The notes under the pieces are model-generated. The model was not told the origin of the DNA, did not search any database, and saw only the letters and a program-made list of their open reading frames with translations. Below, piece after piece: positions 7,343 through 14,353 of a stretch of DNA of 15,533 nucleotides. A program made the translations under genes and the position numbers. The stretch is from positions 1-15,533 of the forward strand of contig JACMOF010000329.1 in the NCBI GenBank assembly GCA_014378155.1, read 5' to 3'. The first letter of the stretch is position 1. Every line of letters begins with the position of its first letter. Origin of the DNA: Caulobacter sp. (GTDB lineage: Bacteria > Pseudomonadota > Alphaproteobacteria > Caulobacterales > Caulobacteraceae).

Positions 7343-9544
7343 ATGCCGCGGATAATCTTCACCGACAAGCTCATGAGGTCGGGCGGCGGCCACCATCTGG
7401 AATACTGCCTGAGGTTGGTCGAGGCGTTCGTCGCCCAAGGCTATGAACCCGTCTTTCTCGCCAATCGCGAGTTCAAGGGGGCGCGCCCGCCCGGCCTGAA
7501 GGCCGTCATTGAGTTTGATTTCAATCGTGTGATCTTGGGCCAGGAGATGCGCGCCAAGCGTAAGCTTGAGCGTGAAAAGGACAGGCGTCGCCACACTCGG
7601 CGGATGCGGGAACGCTTTTATTTCTCACGTCTTGGCATCGCTCACCTGGCCCTGAACGAAATGCGGCGGGGCGCTTCCCTGCAGTCGGAACGCGGCCTGA
7701 TCGTTGGCGCCTTTCTGATCGGTGCAGCCGCCTTGGCCGTGCGCCTCATCGGACTCGTCGTCTGGGTGATGACTTGGCCCTATCGCGTCGCGATGCGTGG
7801 CCTGCAGTGGCTGTCTGCCCGCGGTCGCCGGACGCGCCTCGCCAACGCACTGCGCGCCCGCTGGGAAGTGCTGACGGCGCGCCTGGCGGTGAAGGAACCC
7901 CTCAGGCTCCTTCGCGCGGTCTTACAGTCACGGGACGGGCCGGAACAGGCGCTGGTCGCCTCGATCGGACGCGCCCTCACGCGCCTTGAGCCGACAGAGA
8001 ACGACATCATCTTCTGCACCACCACGGTGGTGTCTGACCTCAACATCTATCTGAAGGTGCTGGAAGCCTTCCCCAGGACGCGCAAACTCCACTGGAACTT
8101 CGTTTTCCGGGAACCGATCTTCCTCAACCAGGGGCCGAGCTACGTTGTCGGCCAGAACCAGCGTAGCCTGCGAACCAGGCTGATCTCCTTCGACAGCCGG
8201 AAAGACGTGCGGACAGGTTGGTGGGTCGATACTGACGAACTCGCCGAACAGTACTCGCACCTGGGTGTTTTCCAGTTCCAGGCCCTGCCGATCCCCATGC
8301 CCAAGGCCTTATCGGACTTTGTTGACGATCCGCTCCCGGACGACCGCCCGCTGACGATCGGCTATCTAGGCGACGCGCGGCCCGAAAAGGGCTATTGCGA
8401 CCTCTCGAACGCCATGCGGGACCTCTCGGCGACCCATCGTTACTGGCTGCGCCAACTCTATCGGATGGCCGACTTGGACGAGAGCGAGGCGCGAGCTCTT
8501 CTCCTGCCCAACCGTCCCTCGCCCGATGCGCGCGACGCGATGCTCAAGCGGCGAACCGCCCATCGCTACGAAATCGACCGCGCGAAGCTGAGGTCTGACC
8601 CGACCGACAATCTCAAGCACGCTCCGCGGTTCGCGATGCTTGCCCAAAGCAATTTTAACGTGCCCGACGGCATCGATCAGACCCGCTCGGAGCGTTACCG
8701 CTTGATGGCGCAAGACGACGTCGGCGTGAAGCTGATCCTCTCGCCGCCCAGTTCGGCCGAATATGTCGCGAACGTGAGACGCAGCGATCTCTTCATGCTG
8801 AACTATCGGCATCCACTCTATCACGCGGGCAGCTCGGGCGTGTTTGCCGAGGCTATCATGGCTGGCAGGCCGGTCCTGGTCAGCGACGACACCTGGGGTG
8901 GCCGGCGCCTGCGCACGTCTCTCGAATATGTTACCCATCTCAAGCAATTAACCGTGGACCACCAGTCCATCGAGATCGAGATCGCCGCGTCAAAGCATTC
9001 GTCGTACGGCCTGACCTGGCGAGTCCTGCCCAGAACGGTCAGCCACCTTGTTTCAGTCTGCGACTTCGCGCAGCGCGCGGTCACTGATCAGTTGGCCTGG
9101 GTCGCGGAGTTCCGCACCGTCGACGGAACTGTCATCCTTCGCCGTCGCCTCCTGTGCAGCCGCCAGGGCGCCGCCGTCGCCATCGTGGAAGTCCCCGAAC
9201 AAGCCGTCCTGGTGCGGTCGCGTATTGAGCGCTTGAACCCGCTGTTGCAGCCCAGCGACTGGTCCGTGCGCACCTTCGGCCTTGACCTGCGCGCGTTCGA
9301 CGCCCCATTGGCGGCGGTCGGCATGGTGGTCAGCGATCCGGAAGAAATCGCGCCGGCCCTCGCCGAGATCGGTCGCCACTATGCCCACTACAGGCAAGGG
9401 GCGGCGAGCTTCGCCAGATCATGGGCCGCCGAGAACGACGCCAATCTTCTCGCCAAGCAGGTGGTGGATCACGCCCGCGACCTGCTCCTGCCAGCGGCCC
9501 CAGAGCCCGCGGCGGAGCCCAAGCTGCTCGATAACGCCGCCTGA
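7343..9544 (+). CDS. large membrane-associated GT-B glycosyltransferase with an inserted domain
   Basis: This 733-residue protein is about twice the usual GT-B length. It opens with a Rossmann-like start containing SGGGHHLEYCLRL (13-25), followed by a very basic stretch (about 68-92, rich in Arg/Lys). A hydrophobic segment at about 118-145 could span or enter the membrane and is flanked by more basic residues. The C-terminal GT domain begins at LTIGYLGDARPEKGY and includes MLNYRHPLYHAGSSGVFAEA (485-504) and GRPVLVSDDTWGG (about 507-519). Instead of finishing normally, it then carries about 130 residues of beta-rich sequence (roughly 525-655) before the expected final part, VGMVVSDPEEIAPALAEIG. 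A probable role is sugar transfer on a lipid-linked glycan at the inner membrane. The ATG is at 7343, 37 nt after the upstream stop, with only a weak ribosome site. Confidence 0.8.
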   Translation: MPRIIFTDKLMRSGGGHHLEYCLRLVEAFVAQGYEPVFLANREFKGARPPGLKAVIEFDFNRVILGQEMRAKRKLEREKDRRRHTRRMRERFYFSRLGIAHLALNEMRRGASLQSERGLIVGAFLIGAAALAVRLIGLVVWVMTWPYRVAMRGLQWLSARGRRTRLANALRARWEVLTARLAVKEPLRLLRAVLQSRDGPEQALVASIGRALTRLEPTENDIIFCTTTVVSDLNIYLKVLEAFPRTRKLHWNFVFREPIFLNQGPSYVVGQNQRSLRTRLISFDSRKDVRTGWWVDTDELAEQYSHLGVFQFQALPIPMPKALSDFVDDPLPDDRPLTIGYLGDARPEKGYCDLSNAMRDLSATHRYWLRQLYRMADLDESEARALLLPNRPSPDARDAMLKRRTAHRYEIDRAKLRSDPTDNLKHAPRFAMLAQSNFNVPDGIDQTRSERYRLMAQDDVGVKLILSPPSSAEYVANVRRSDLFMLNYRHPLYHAGSSGVFAEAIMAGRPVLVSDDTWGGRRLRTSLEYVTHLKQLTVDHQSIEIEIAASKHSSYGLTWRVLPRTVSHLVSVCDFAQRAVTDQLAWVAEFRTVDGTVILRRRLLCSRQGAAVAIVEVPEQAVLVRSRIERLNPLLQPSDWSVRTFGLDLRAFDAPLAAVGMVVSDPEEIAPALAEIGRHYAHYRQGAASFARSWAAENDANLLAKQVVDHARDLLLPAAPEPAAEPKLLDNAA

Positions 9545-9585
9545 TCCGCGTCCCGCCCAGCAATCGCCGTCCAGCGGATATCCAG

Positions 9586-10536
9586 ATGACCCATCAAACG
9601 ATCCTCGTCACCGGCGCTACCGGCCTGCTCGGCCGGCACGTGGTGCCCCTCCTCGAGCAGCGTTTTTCAGATCGGACCATTATGGCGGTCGGTTCGGAGG
9701 CAGGGGACCTGTCGCGCCTCGACCATGCGCTGGGCCTGATCCGCGATACCCGGCCCGACTGCATCGTGCACCTCGCGGCTTACGGAGGCGGTCAAGAGTT
9801 CAACCGGGCCTGGACCGCCGACTGTCTGTTTCAGAACGCGTCGATGACCTTGAATCTGTATGAGGCCGCCAGCCAAAACGGGGTCAAGAAGATCGTCTAT
9901 CCGGTGTCCTTCGACAGTTACCCTGCGCGGTGCCTCTCCCCCGTGGCGGAAAGCCAGCTGTGGGCCGGCTACAACCCGGCCAACTACGCCGGTCACGCCA
10001 TTGGCAAGCGCCTCGGCGCTGCCGCAGCCGACGTCTATCGCTACCAATATGGAATGGACAGCGCGGTCCTGATCCTGGGCGAACTTTATGGTGAACAAGA
10101 CAATTTCCGCGCCCAGGAAACCGCCACGGTCGCCTCGATCATCCGCTGCATGACGGAGGCGGAACGGTCCGGCTTACGCAAGATCAGCCTCCCGGCCTCC
10201 GACGACGTCCTGTACGATCTGGCCTATGCCGGCGACGTCGCCGCCTTGATCCCCTGGTTCATTGATAATGACAGCCCGCGCCCGGTGAATGTTTCACAGG
10301 GCGTCGGCTATAGCGTCAGCGACATCATTGAAGCGGTGCGCGAAGCGACGGGCTATCGCGTCGAGGTCGACCTGACGGAGCCGTCGGTCGACGCGCTCTC
10401 GCCGCACCTGATGAACGTCAGCGCGTTAGCCGAGCTGGGCCTTTCATGCCCAACGCCCCTCAAGACTGGCATCAAGCGCACCGTTCGGTGGTATCTAGAC
10501 AACTTGGATGCTCCAAAACATGGCTTCCGCGCATAA
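9586..10536 (+). CDS. GFS-like SDR paralogue with substituted active site
   Basis: This 316-residue extended SDR is clearly paralogous to the protein at 2895-3848; the two align without gaps through about residue 180. The NAD-binding GATGLLG (10-16) and Lys141 are kept. At the GFS catalytic positions, Cys110 becomes Asp (SFDSYP), Tyr137 becomes His (GHAIGK, codon CAC at 9994-9996) and His180 becomes Ala. Position 108 is Ser here, whereas the paralogue has Gly. Tyr134, three residues before His137, might substitute. The reading frame is intact with ordinary codon use, so it is not a simple pseudogene. It could be an altered-specificity reductase/epimerase, a binding protein or a partner subunit. 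It is the third gene of the operon, 41 nt after the glycosyltransferase and 36 nt before the kinase. A moderate ribosome site (GCGGATATCCAG) precedes the ATG. Confidence 0.85.
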   Translation: MTHQTILVTGATGLLGRHVVPLLEQRFSDRTIMAVGSEAGDLSRLDHALGLIRDTRPDCIVHLAAYGGGQEFNRAWTADCLFQNASMTLNLYEAASQNGVKKIVYPVSFDSYPARCLSPVAESQLWAGYNPANYAGHAIGKRLGAAAADVYRYQYGMDSAVLILGELYGEQDNFRAQETATVASIIRCMTEAERSGLRKISLPASDDVLYDLAYAGDVAALIPWFIDNDSPRPVNVSQGVGYSVSDIIEAVREATGYRVEVDLTEPSVDALSPHLMNVSALAELGLSCPTPLKTGIKRTVRWYLDNLDAPKHGFRA

Positions 10537-10572
10537 TTTAGCGACACGGACATCTGATCTGGGAGTCTTTGG

Positions 10573-11643
10573 TTGATTATCGTCAGAACACCGCTGCGCA
10601 TCTCCTTCTTCGGAGGCGGCACCGATCATCCGAGCTGGTTCAAGACTTACGGCCCCGGCGCCGTGCTGTCGACAACCATAGACAAGTACGTTTACATCAC
10701 GCTGCGCCACCTGCCGGCGGTATTTGATTTCAACTACCGCGTCTCCTGGCGAATGCTGGAGCAGGCCGCGACGATCGCTGAAATTCAACATCCGGTCGTC
10801 CGTGCGGTGCTGACCCACTATACCGACCCGGACGACGCCGGATACGAGATCGCCTATAATGCTGATCTTCCGGCCCGGTCCGGTCTGGGTTCGTCATCCG
10901 CCTTCACCGTTGCGGCCTTGCACGCCCTGATGCGCCACCAAGGCAAGACGGTCTCCAAAATGAGTCTCGCCCAAGAAGCCATTCGGGTAGAGCAAGAATA
11001 TCTTCAAGAACCAGTCGGCTCCCAAGACCAGACGGCCGTCGCCTTCGGCGGCTTGAACCGCATCGACTTCGAAGCCAACGGAGATCTAGGCGTGCGTCGC
11101 CTGGAGCTGTCCCTGAACCGGCAGATGGAGCTGGAAAGCCGCCTAATGATGTTTTTCACCGGCTTCACTCGTGACGCCAGCGCTATTGAAATAGCCAAGG
11201 TCCAGACCTTTGGCGATCAGCGCGAGCGGATGGAGAAGCTGTACAAGATGGTCGGCGATGGCGAGGCCATCCTGCTCGACGAAGGGTCCCCGATAGACGA
11301 TTTTGGTCGGCTGCTACACGAGGCTTGGGTGGAGAAGCGCGGCCTGTCGGCCGGCGTATCGAGCGGGCCGATCGACCGGATGTACAACACCGCCCTGCAG
11401 GCCGGAGCCCTGGGCGGAAAGATTCTCGGGGCGGGGGGCGGCGGCTTCATGCTGTTGTTTGTTCCGCCTGAGGCGCAGCCTGACGTGCTGTTCGCCATGT
11501 CCAACCTCAAGCTCGACGATGTGCGCAGGCCAATCCACATCCCCTTTCGCTTCGAGCGCGACGGTAGCCAAGTCGTGCTGCACCAGCCCCAACTGACGGC
11601 AAACTACGAGCGGATGCCGATCCGGCCCGCGCGCGAGGCCTGA
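10573..11643 (+). CDS. hddA: GHMP-family kinase, D-glycero-D-manno-heptose 7-phosphate kinase-like
   Basis: This 356-residue GHMP kinase opens with RTPLRISFFGGGTDHPSW (5-22), the typical HddA-type start. It carries the ATP-binding GHMP motif at Pro100-Ala110 (PARSGLGSSSA) and a C-terminal glycine-rich segment, GKILGAGGGGFMLLF (about 280-294). HddA phosphorylates D-glycero-alpha-D-manno-heptose 7-phosphate at C1, the step before GDP activation by HddC; related family members act on other sugars such as fucose, so the substrate is inferred. The start is TTG at 10573 with GGGAG at 10561-10565, 7 nt upstream; no ATG lies nearby. The stop overlaps the next start by one base (TGATG), indicating translational coupling to the RmlC-like epimerase. 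GmhA, GmhB and HddC are not in the window. Confidence 0.85.
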   Translation: MIIVRTPLRISFFGGGTDHPSWFKTYGPGAVLSTTIDKYVYITLRHLPAVFDFNYRVSWRMLEQAATIAEIQHPVVRAVLTHYTDPDDAGYEIAYNADLPARSGLGSSSAFTVAALHALMRHQGKTVSKMSLAQEAIRVEQEYLQEPVGSQDQTAVAFGGLNRIDFEANGDLGVRRLELSLNRQMELESRLMMFFTGFTRDASAIEIAKVQTFGDQRERMEKLYKMVGDGEAILLDEGSPIDDFGRLLHEAWVEKRGLSAGVSSGPIDRMYNTALQAGALGGKILGAGGGGFMLLFVPPEAQPDVLFAMSNLKLDDVRRPIHIPFRFERDGSQVVLHQPQLTANYERMPIRPAREA

Positions 11644-12194
11644 TGGCCAACGCCCTCGAAGCCGCGGGCGCTACTCGCCTGGCTGTCGTCGGGGCTTGGT
11701 TGTTTCGCCCCACGCGTTTCGAAGACAGTCGAGGTTGGACCAGCGAAGTCATCACCGAGGCTCTCTGGCGAACGGCGGGTTGGCGGGGCTTTGTCCAGGA
11801 AAACCAGAACCACGCGGTGCGCAAGGGTACGGTGCGAGGCTTTCACTATCAGGCCGGCGCCAGCGCCCAGGCGCGGATCTTGCGTGTGGTACAGGGCGCG
11901 ACCTATTCGGTGGTGCTGGATTCGCGGCCCGAGTCTTCGACCTATCGCCGCTGGGACGCGGCCCTGCTTACGGCGCGGGACGGCGACGTGATGTACGTGC
12001 CACCCGGATGCGCCCATGCGGTCCAGACGGTCGAGGACGACACTTCGACAAGCTGGATGACAGACGCGCCGTTCGACCGTTCAGCCGCGGCGGGCGTGTT
12101 GTGGAACGATCCCGCCCTGGCCATTCCCTGGCCACTGGGCGACGCGGCCTTGGTCGGCGACCGCGACGCGCGCTTCCCACCGGCAGCGCCGTGA
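11643..12194 (+). CDS. RmlC-like sugar 3,5-epimerase with Tyr-to-Trp substitution
   Basis: This 183-residue cupin has the usual RmlC length and order: RFEDSRGW, VRGFHYQ (catalytic-type His68, with Arg65), ILRVVQGATYSVVLD, MYVPPGCAHAVQ, VLWNDPALAIPWPL and DRDARFP (Asp175, the likely dyad partner of His68). The conserved Tyr that normally sits about 70 residues after the His is Trp138 here (TGG at 12054-12056) in an ungapped stretch. RmlC enzymes epimerise C3 and C5 of 4-keto NDP-sugars. No rmlA, rmlB or rmlD is present, and the coupled upstream gene is an HddA-like kinase, so a GDP-4-keto-heptose is a likelier substrate than dTDP-rhamnose precursors (inference). Without the Tyr acid it may epimerise only one carbon or use another donor. 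The start codon overlaps the kinase stop by one base. Confidence 0.85.
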   Translation: MANALEAAGATRLAVVGAWLFRPTRFEDSRGWTSEVITEALWRTAGWRGFVQENQNHAVRKGTVRGFHYQAGASAQARILRVVQGATYSVVLDSRPESSTYRRWDAALLTARDGDVMYVPPGCAHAVQTVEDDTSTSWMTDAPFDRSAAAGVLWNDPALAIPWPLGDAALVGDRDARFPPAAP

Positions 12195-12210
12195 CCTTGG
12201 AGCCTTTCTC

Positions 12211-13107
12211 GTGACCGAAGTCCATTTCCGCCTCGCCCGCGACGAGCCGGGCGACGCGAAGGCCTTCCGCGCGCTCTCCAACAGCCTATACGCGCGAAAG
12301 ATCGACGAACGGTACTATCGTTGGCAGTTCTTCGACTGTCCCCACGCCCCGTTGCTGATGACCGGCTGGGCCGGCGAGCGCATGGTGGCCGCCTATGGCG
12401 TTCACGTGATCTCTAGTGGGGTCGAGGTCGCCGGCATGAGCCTGGACATCATGATCGCCGACGACCATCAGGGCTGCGGCCTCATCGCCCCTCTCGCCCA
12501 AGCCGCGATCGATGAGGCCCGTCGGCGCGGCGCCCTTCGGCTGGCGGTGATCGGCAACGCCCGGGCTCGCGATGCCATGAGCCGTCGTTTGGGCTGGAAG
12601 ACCTGGCAGGTGTTGGCCGACTGGACCCGGCTCACCGCCGGGACAGACTCGGCGCCGGCCGAGCCCGTGGCGCGCCCTCCTCCGGCGTCGTTGGCGCCCG
12701 GCGCGCGAACCTTCTATCCGCGGGACGAAGCGACCTTGGCCTGGCGCACGGAACAAAGCCCGCGCTACGACTATACGTGGCTAAGGGCTGGCCCCCCGGA
12801 GGCTCCACAAGGCTGGTCCGTGATCAAACTGTTCCGCGATCCGGTCAGCGGCGAGGGATTCGGCGACATCGTTGGCCTGTTCCTCTCGCAAGTCGGCGGT
12901 TCTCCAGAACCCATTCTCCAGGCGACGCTTGCCTGGCTGGACGCTCAAAACGTCGGCCAGGCTGCCTTTTATCCCGCCGGCCTCGCCGAAAACGCTGCCG
13001 CCAAGGCGCTCGGGTTCACCGCGTCCCGTCGCGAGCGCTACCTTTGCGGCGAGGGTGACGCCCCCCCCGGATTGAACATTGGAATGCTGGACGTCGACGT
13101 CTATTAG
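12211..13107 (+). CDS. GNAT-family N-acetyltransferase
   Basis: This 298-residue protein has one recognisable GNAT domain in its first half. An N-terminal segment ARKIDERYYRWQFFDCP resembles polysaccharide-cluster GNATs. The core strands LLMTGWAGERMVAAYGVHV and MSLDIMIADDH precede the acetyl-CoA pyrophosphate motif QGCGLIAPLAQ (87-97), then AVIGNARARDAMSRRLGW. The C-terminal half (from about 145) is less recognisable and may be a degenerate second GNAT-like fold. It may acylate an amino sugar; the nearby aminotransferase at 14354-15451 could make such a sugar (inference). The GTG at 12211 has GGAG 8 nt upstream and lies 16 nt after the previous stop; it closes the operon. A C8 tract (13061-13068) falls 13 codons before the stop. 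Confidence 0.8.
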   Translation: MTEVHFRLARDEPGDAKAFRALSNSLYARKIDERYYRWQFFDCPHAPLLMTGWAGERMVAAYGVHVISSGVEVAGMSLDIMIADDHQGCGLIAPLAQAAIDEARRRGALRLAVIGNARARDAMSRRLGWKTWQVLADWTRLTAGTDSAPAEPVARPPPASLAPGARTFYPRDEATLAWRTEQSPRYDYTWLRAGPPEAPQGWSVIKLFRDPVSGEGFGDIVGLFLSQVGGSPEPILQATLAWLDAQNVGQAAFYPAGLAENAAAKALGFTASRRERYLCGEGDAPPGLNIGMLDVDVY

Positions 13108-13125
13108 GCCGCCACAGCGCGAGGC

Positions 13126-13347
13126 TCAACGGGCGGAGGACGGCGGTTCGTTGGTCGGATAGGTGCCGGGTTGGGCTGGAATATCCTTCATGACGGCGGG
13201 ACGCTCCCTCGTGGGAGCGGGCTCTGGAACCCACGGCTTGAAGATCAAGACCAGGGCAACCGCAAGCATGAAGACCGCGAGGACCGCCCATTCCTTTTTC
13301 TTCCACGACGAGCGCTGACGCGGAACAGTCGGTTCAGGGTCGGACAT
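13126..13347 (-). CDS. small single-pass membrane protein, unknown function
   Basis: This 73-residue protein has a basic N-terminal part (QRSSWKKKEW), one hydrophobic helix at about 20-37 (WAVLAVFMLAVALVLIF) and a Pro-rich tail of roughly 35 residues. By the positive-inside rule the tail should face the periplasm. There is no cleavable signal or lipobox. The ATG at 13347 is preferred because GGAGA lies 8 nt upstream; the frame stays open to 13467, but the added residues look like non-coding translation. It is convergent with the acetyltransferase (18-nt gap). I do not recognise a family; it may be unrelated to the glycan genes. Confidence 0.65.
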   Translation of the reverse strand: MSDPEPTVPRQRSSWKKKEWAVLAVFMLAVALVLIFKPWVPEPAPTRERPAVMKDIPAQPGTYPTNEPPSSAR

Positions 13348-13495
13348 AGGGCGGTTCTCCACTCCGTCCGAAACGAACTCGCCGCATGTTCGATGCATGA
13401 TTTCCGGATGAATGTTCACGCCGGGCTGGTTGTCCGTGACCGTCGGTCGTAATGGGCGTCTTGTCACCGAAAGCTGACGACCGCCCGGCGCCTGA

Positions 13496-13548
13496 GGAGG
13501 CTCGAACTGAACCGATATCTCGGTGGTTCGACCTCCCCCGGAGCGGGG
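13496..13548. other. structured intergenic element: bulged long hairpin plus short GC hairpin
   Basis: GGAGG-c-TCGAAC (13496-13507) pairs with GTTCGACCTCC (13526-13536), an 11-bp stem with one bulged C. It encloses an inner 5-bp stem ACCGA/TCGGT (13511-13515, 13520-13524) with loop TATC. It is followed at once by CCCCG-GAG-CGGGG (13536-13548) and CTTTTA on the plus strand. It begins just past the stop of the methyltransferase gene at 13552. It could be a 3' terminator or processing signal, or an unrecognised small RNA. It does not fit a tRNA cloverleaf. The rest of the 204-nt gap 13348-13551 shows nothing I can call. Confidence 0.5.
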
Positions 13549-13551
13549 CTT

Positions 13552-14349
13552 TTACGTCTTGGAGACTCGCATATACAGGCGGCCGATTGAGAAGAAACCC
13601 AGGCTTTCAAACGTGTAGCCGGACGTCGGCGCCCATTCGAAAAAGGCCTTGGTCTCACCCTTTTCCGGATTGAAGGTCCAATCGTCGAAAACCAGGATCG
13701 CGCCGTCAACCAATTTTCCGCTCAGGTAGGACAGGGTATCGACGGCGGATTCGTACAGGTCTCCGTCGACGCGGGCATAGGCGATCTGGTCCACTTGGGC
13801 TTCGGGCAAGCCGATCGTGTCGCAGAACCAACCTTTGATGAGCTTGAGGTGCGGCCGCTCGGCCAGGCGGAGACGCTGAGAAACCTGGGTCAGCGGCGCA
13901 TTATATTCGCCTTCCGCCCAGCCCATGCCTTCATCGGCTTCCGTCGGGGCTGGAAGACCCTCGAAGCTGTCGAAACCCAACACGGGACGGGCCATGCCCA
14001 TCCCGTCCATGGTGTTCATCAGGAACTCCAACCAACGGCCCTCGAAGACGCCGAACTCGACGATAGCGCCGGGGACCTGCTCTTCATGCAATTGCTTCAG
14101 CAGAGCCGCAGCGTATTCGCGCTCCACCACACACATGGCATCGTTGATGCGAGCGCCCCACATCGTACCGATGGGGAAACTCGAAGCTGGCCATGTATTC
14201 GGGGCAAAGGTGCAGCCCGTCATTAGACTGGAGGCGATTTGTTCGTAACTCATACTGGTATTGCTCCAAACGATTGGATCCGAATGACCGGGCGGATTCC
14301 GAAATTTTTGCCGCAAAAGCTCTAGGCGATGGGAGAAAGATTTGCCCAA
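13552..14349 (-). CDS. TylF/MycF-type SAM-dependent sugar O-methyltransferase
   Basis: This 265-residue class I methyltransferase has SAM motif I as AIVEFGVFEGRW (95-106), then VLGFDSFEGLPAP (123-135), the family's characteristic post-motif. Metal/substrate-site acids follow in ARVDGDLYES (Asp195, Asp197) and LVFDDW (Asp222, Asp223). The family includes macrocin O-methyltransferase and many polysaccharide-cluster members that methylate sugar hydroxyls with Mg2+. Substrate here is unknown. Start is uncertain: TTG at 14349 lies 4 nt after the aminotransferase stop and keeps 32 further residues; ATG at 14253 (MSYEQIASS) has GGAG 10 nt upstream and would give 233 residues. The gene is probably co-transcribed with the aminotransferase and ends near a structured element. 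Its codon use is slightly less GC-rich at the N-terminal end. Confidence 0.85.
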   Translation of the reverse strand: MGKSFSHRLELLRQKFRNPPGHSDPIVWSNTSMSYEQIASSLMTGCTFAPNTWPASSFPIGTMWGARINDAMCVVEREYAAALLKQLHEEQVPGAIVEFGVFEGRWLEFLMNTMDGMGMARPVLGFDSFEGLPAPTEADEGMGWAEGEYNAPLTQVSQRLRLAERPHLKLIKGWFCDTIGLPEAQVDQIAYARVDGDLYESAVDTLSYLSGKLVDGAILVFDDWTFNPEKGETKAFFEWAPTSGYTFESLGFFSIGRLYMRVSKT

Positions 14350-14353
14350 GAGC

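Noticed and set aside
10573..12194. dTDP-rhamnose pathway
   Set aside because: Only an RmlC-like protein is present; rmlA, rmlB and rmlD are absent and the partner is an HddA-like kinase.
13496..13548. tRNA-like appearance (GTTCGA near a GC-rich 3' end)
   Set aside because: No acceptor stem, anticodon arm or proper five-pair T-stem can be built around GTTCGA; kept only as a hairpin element.
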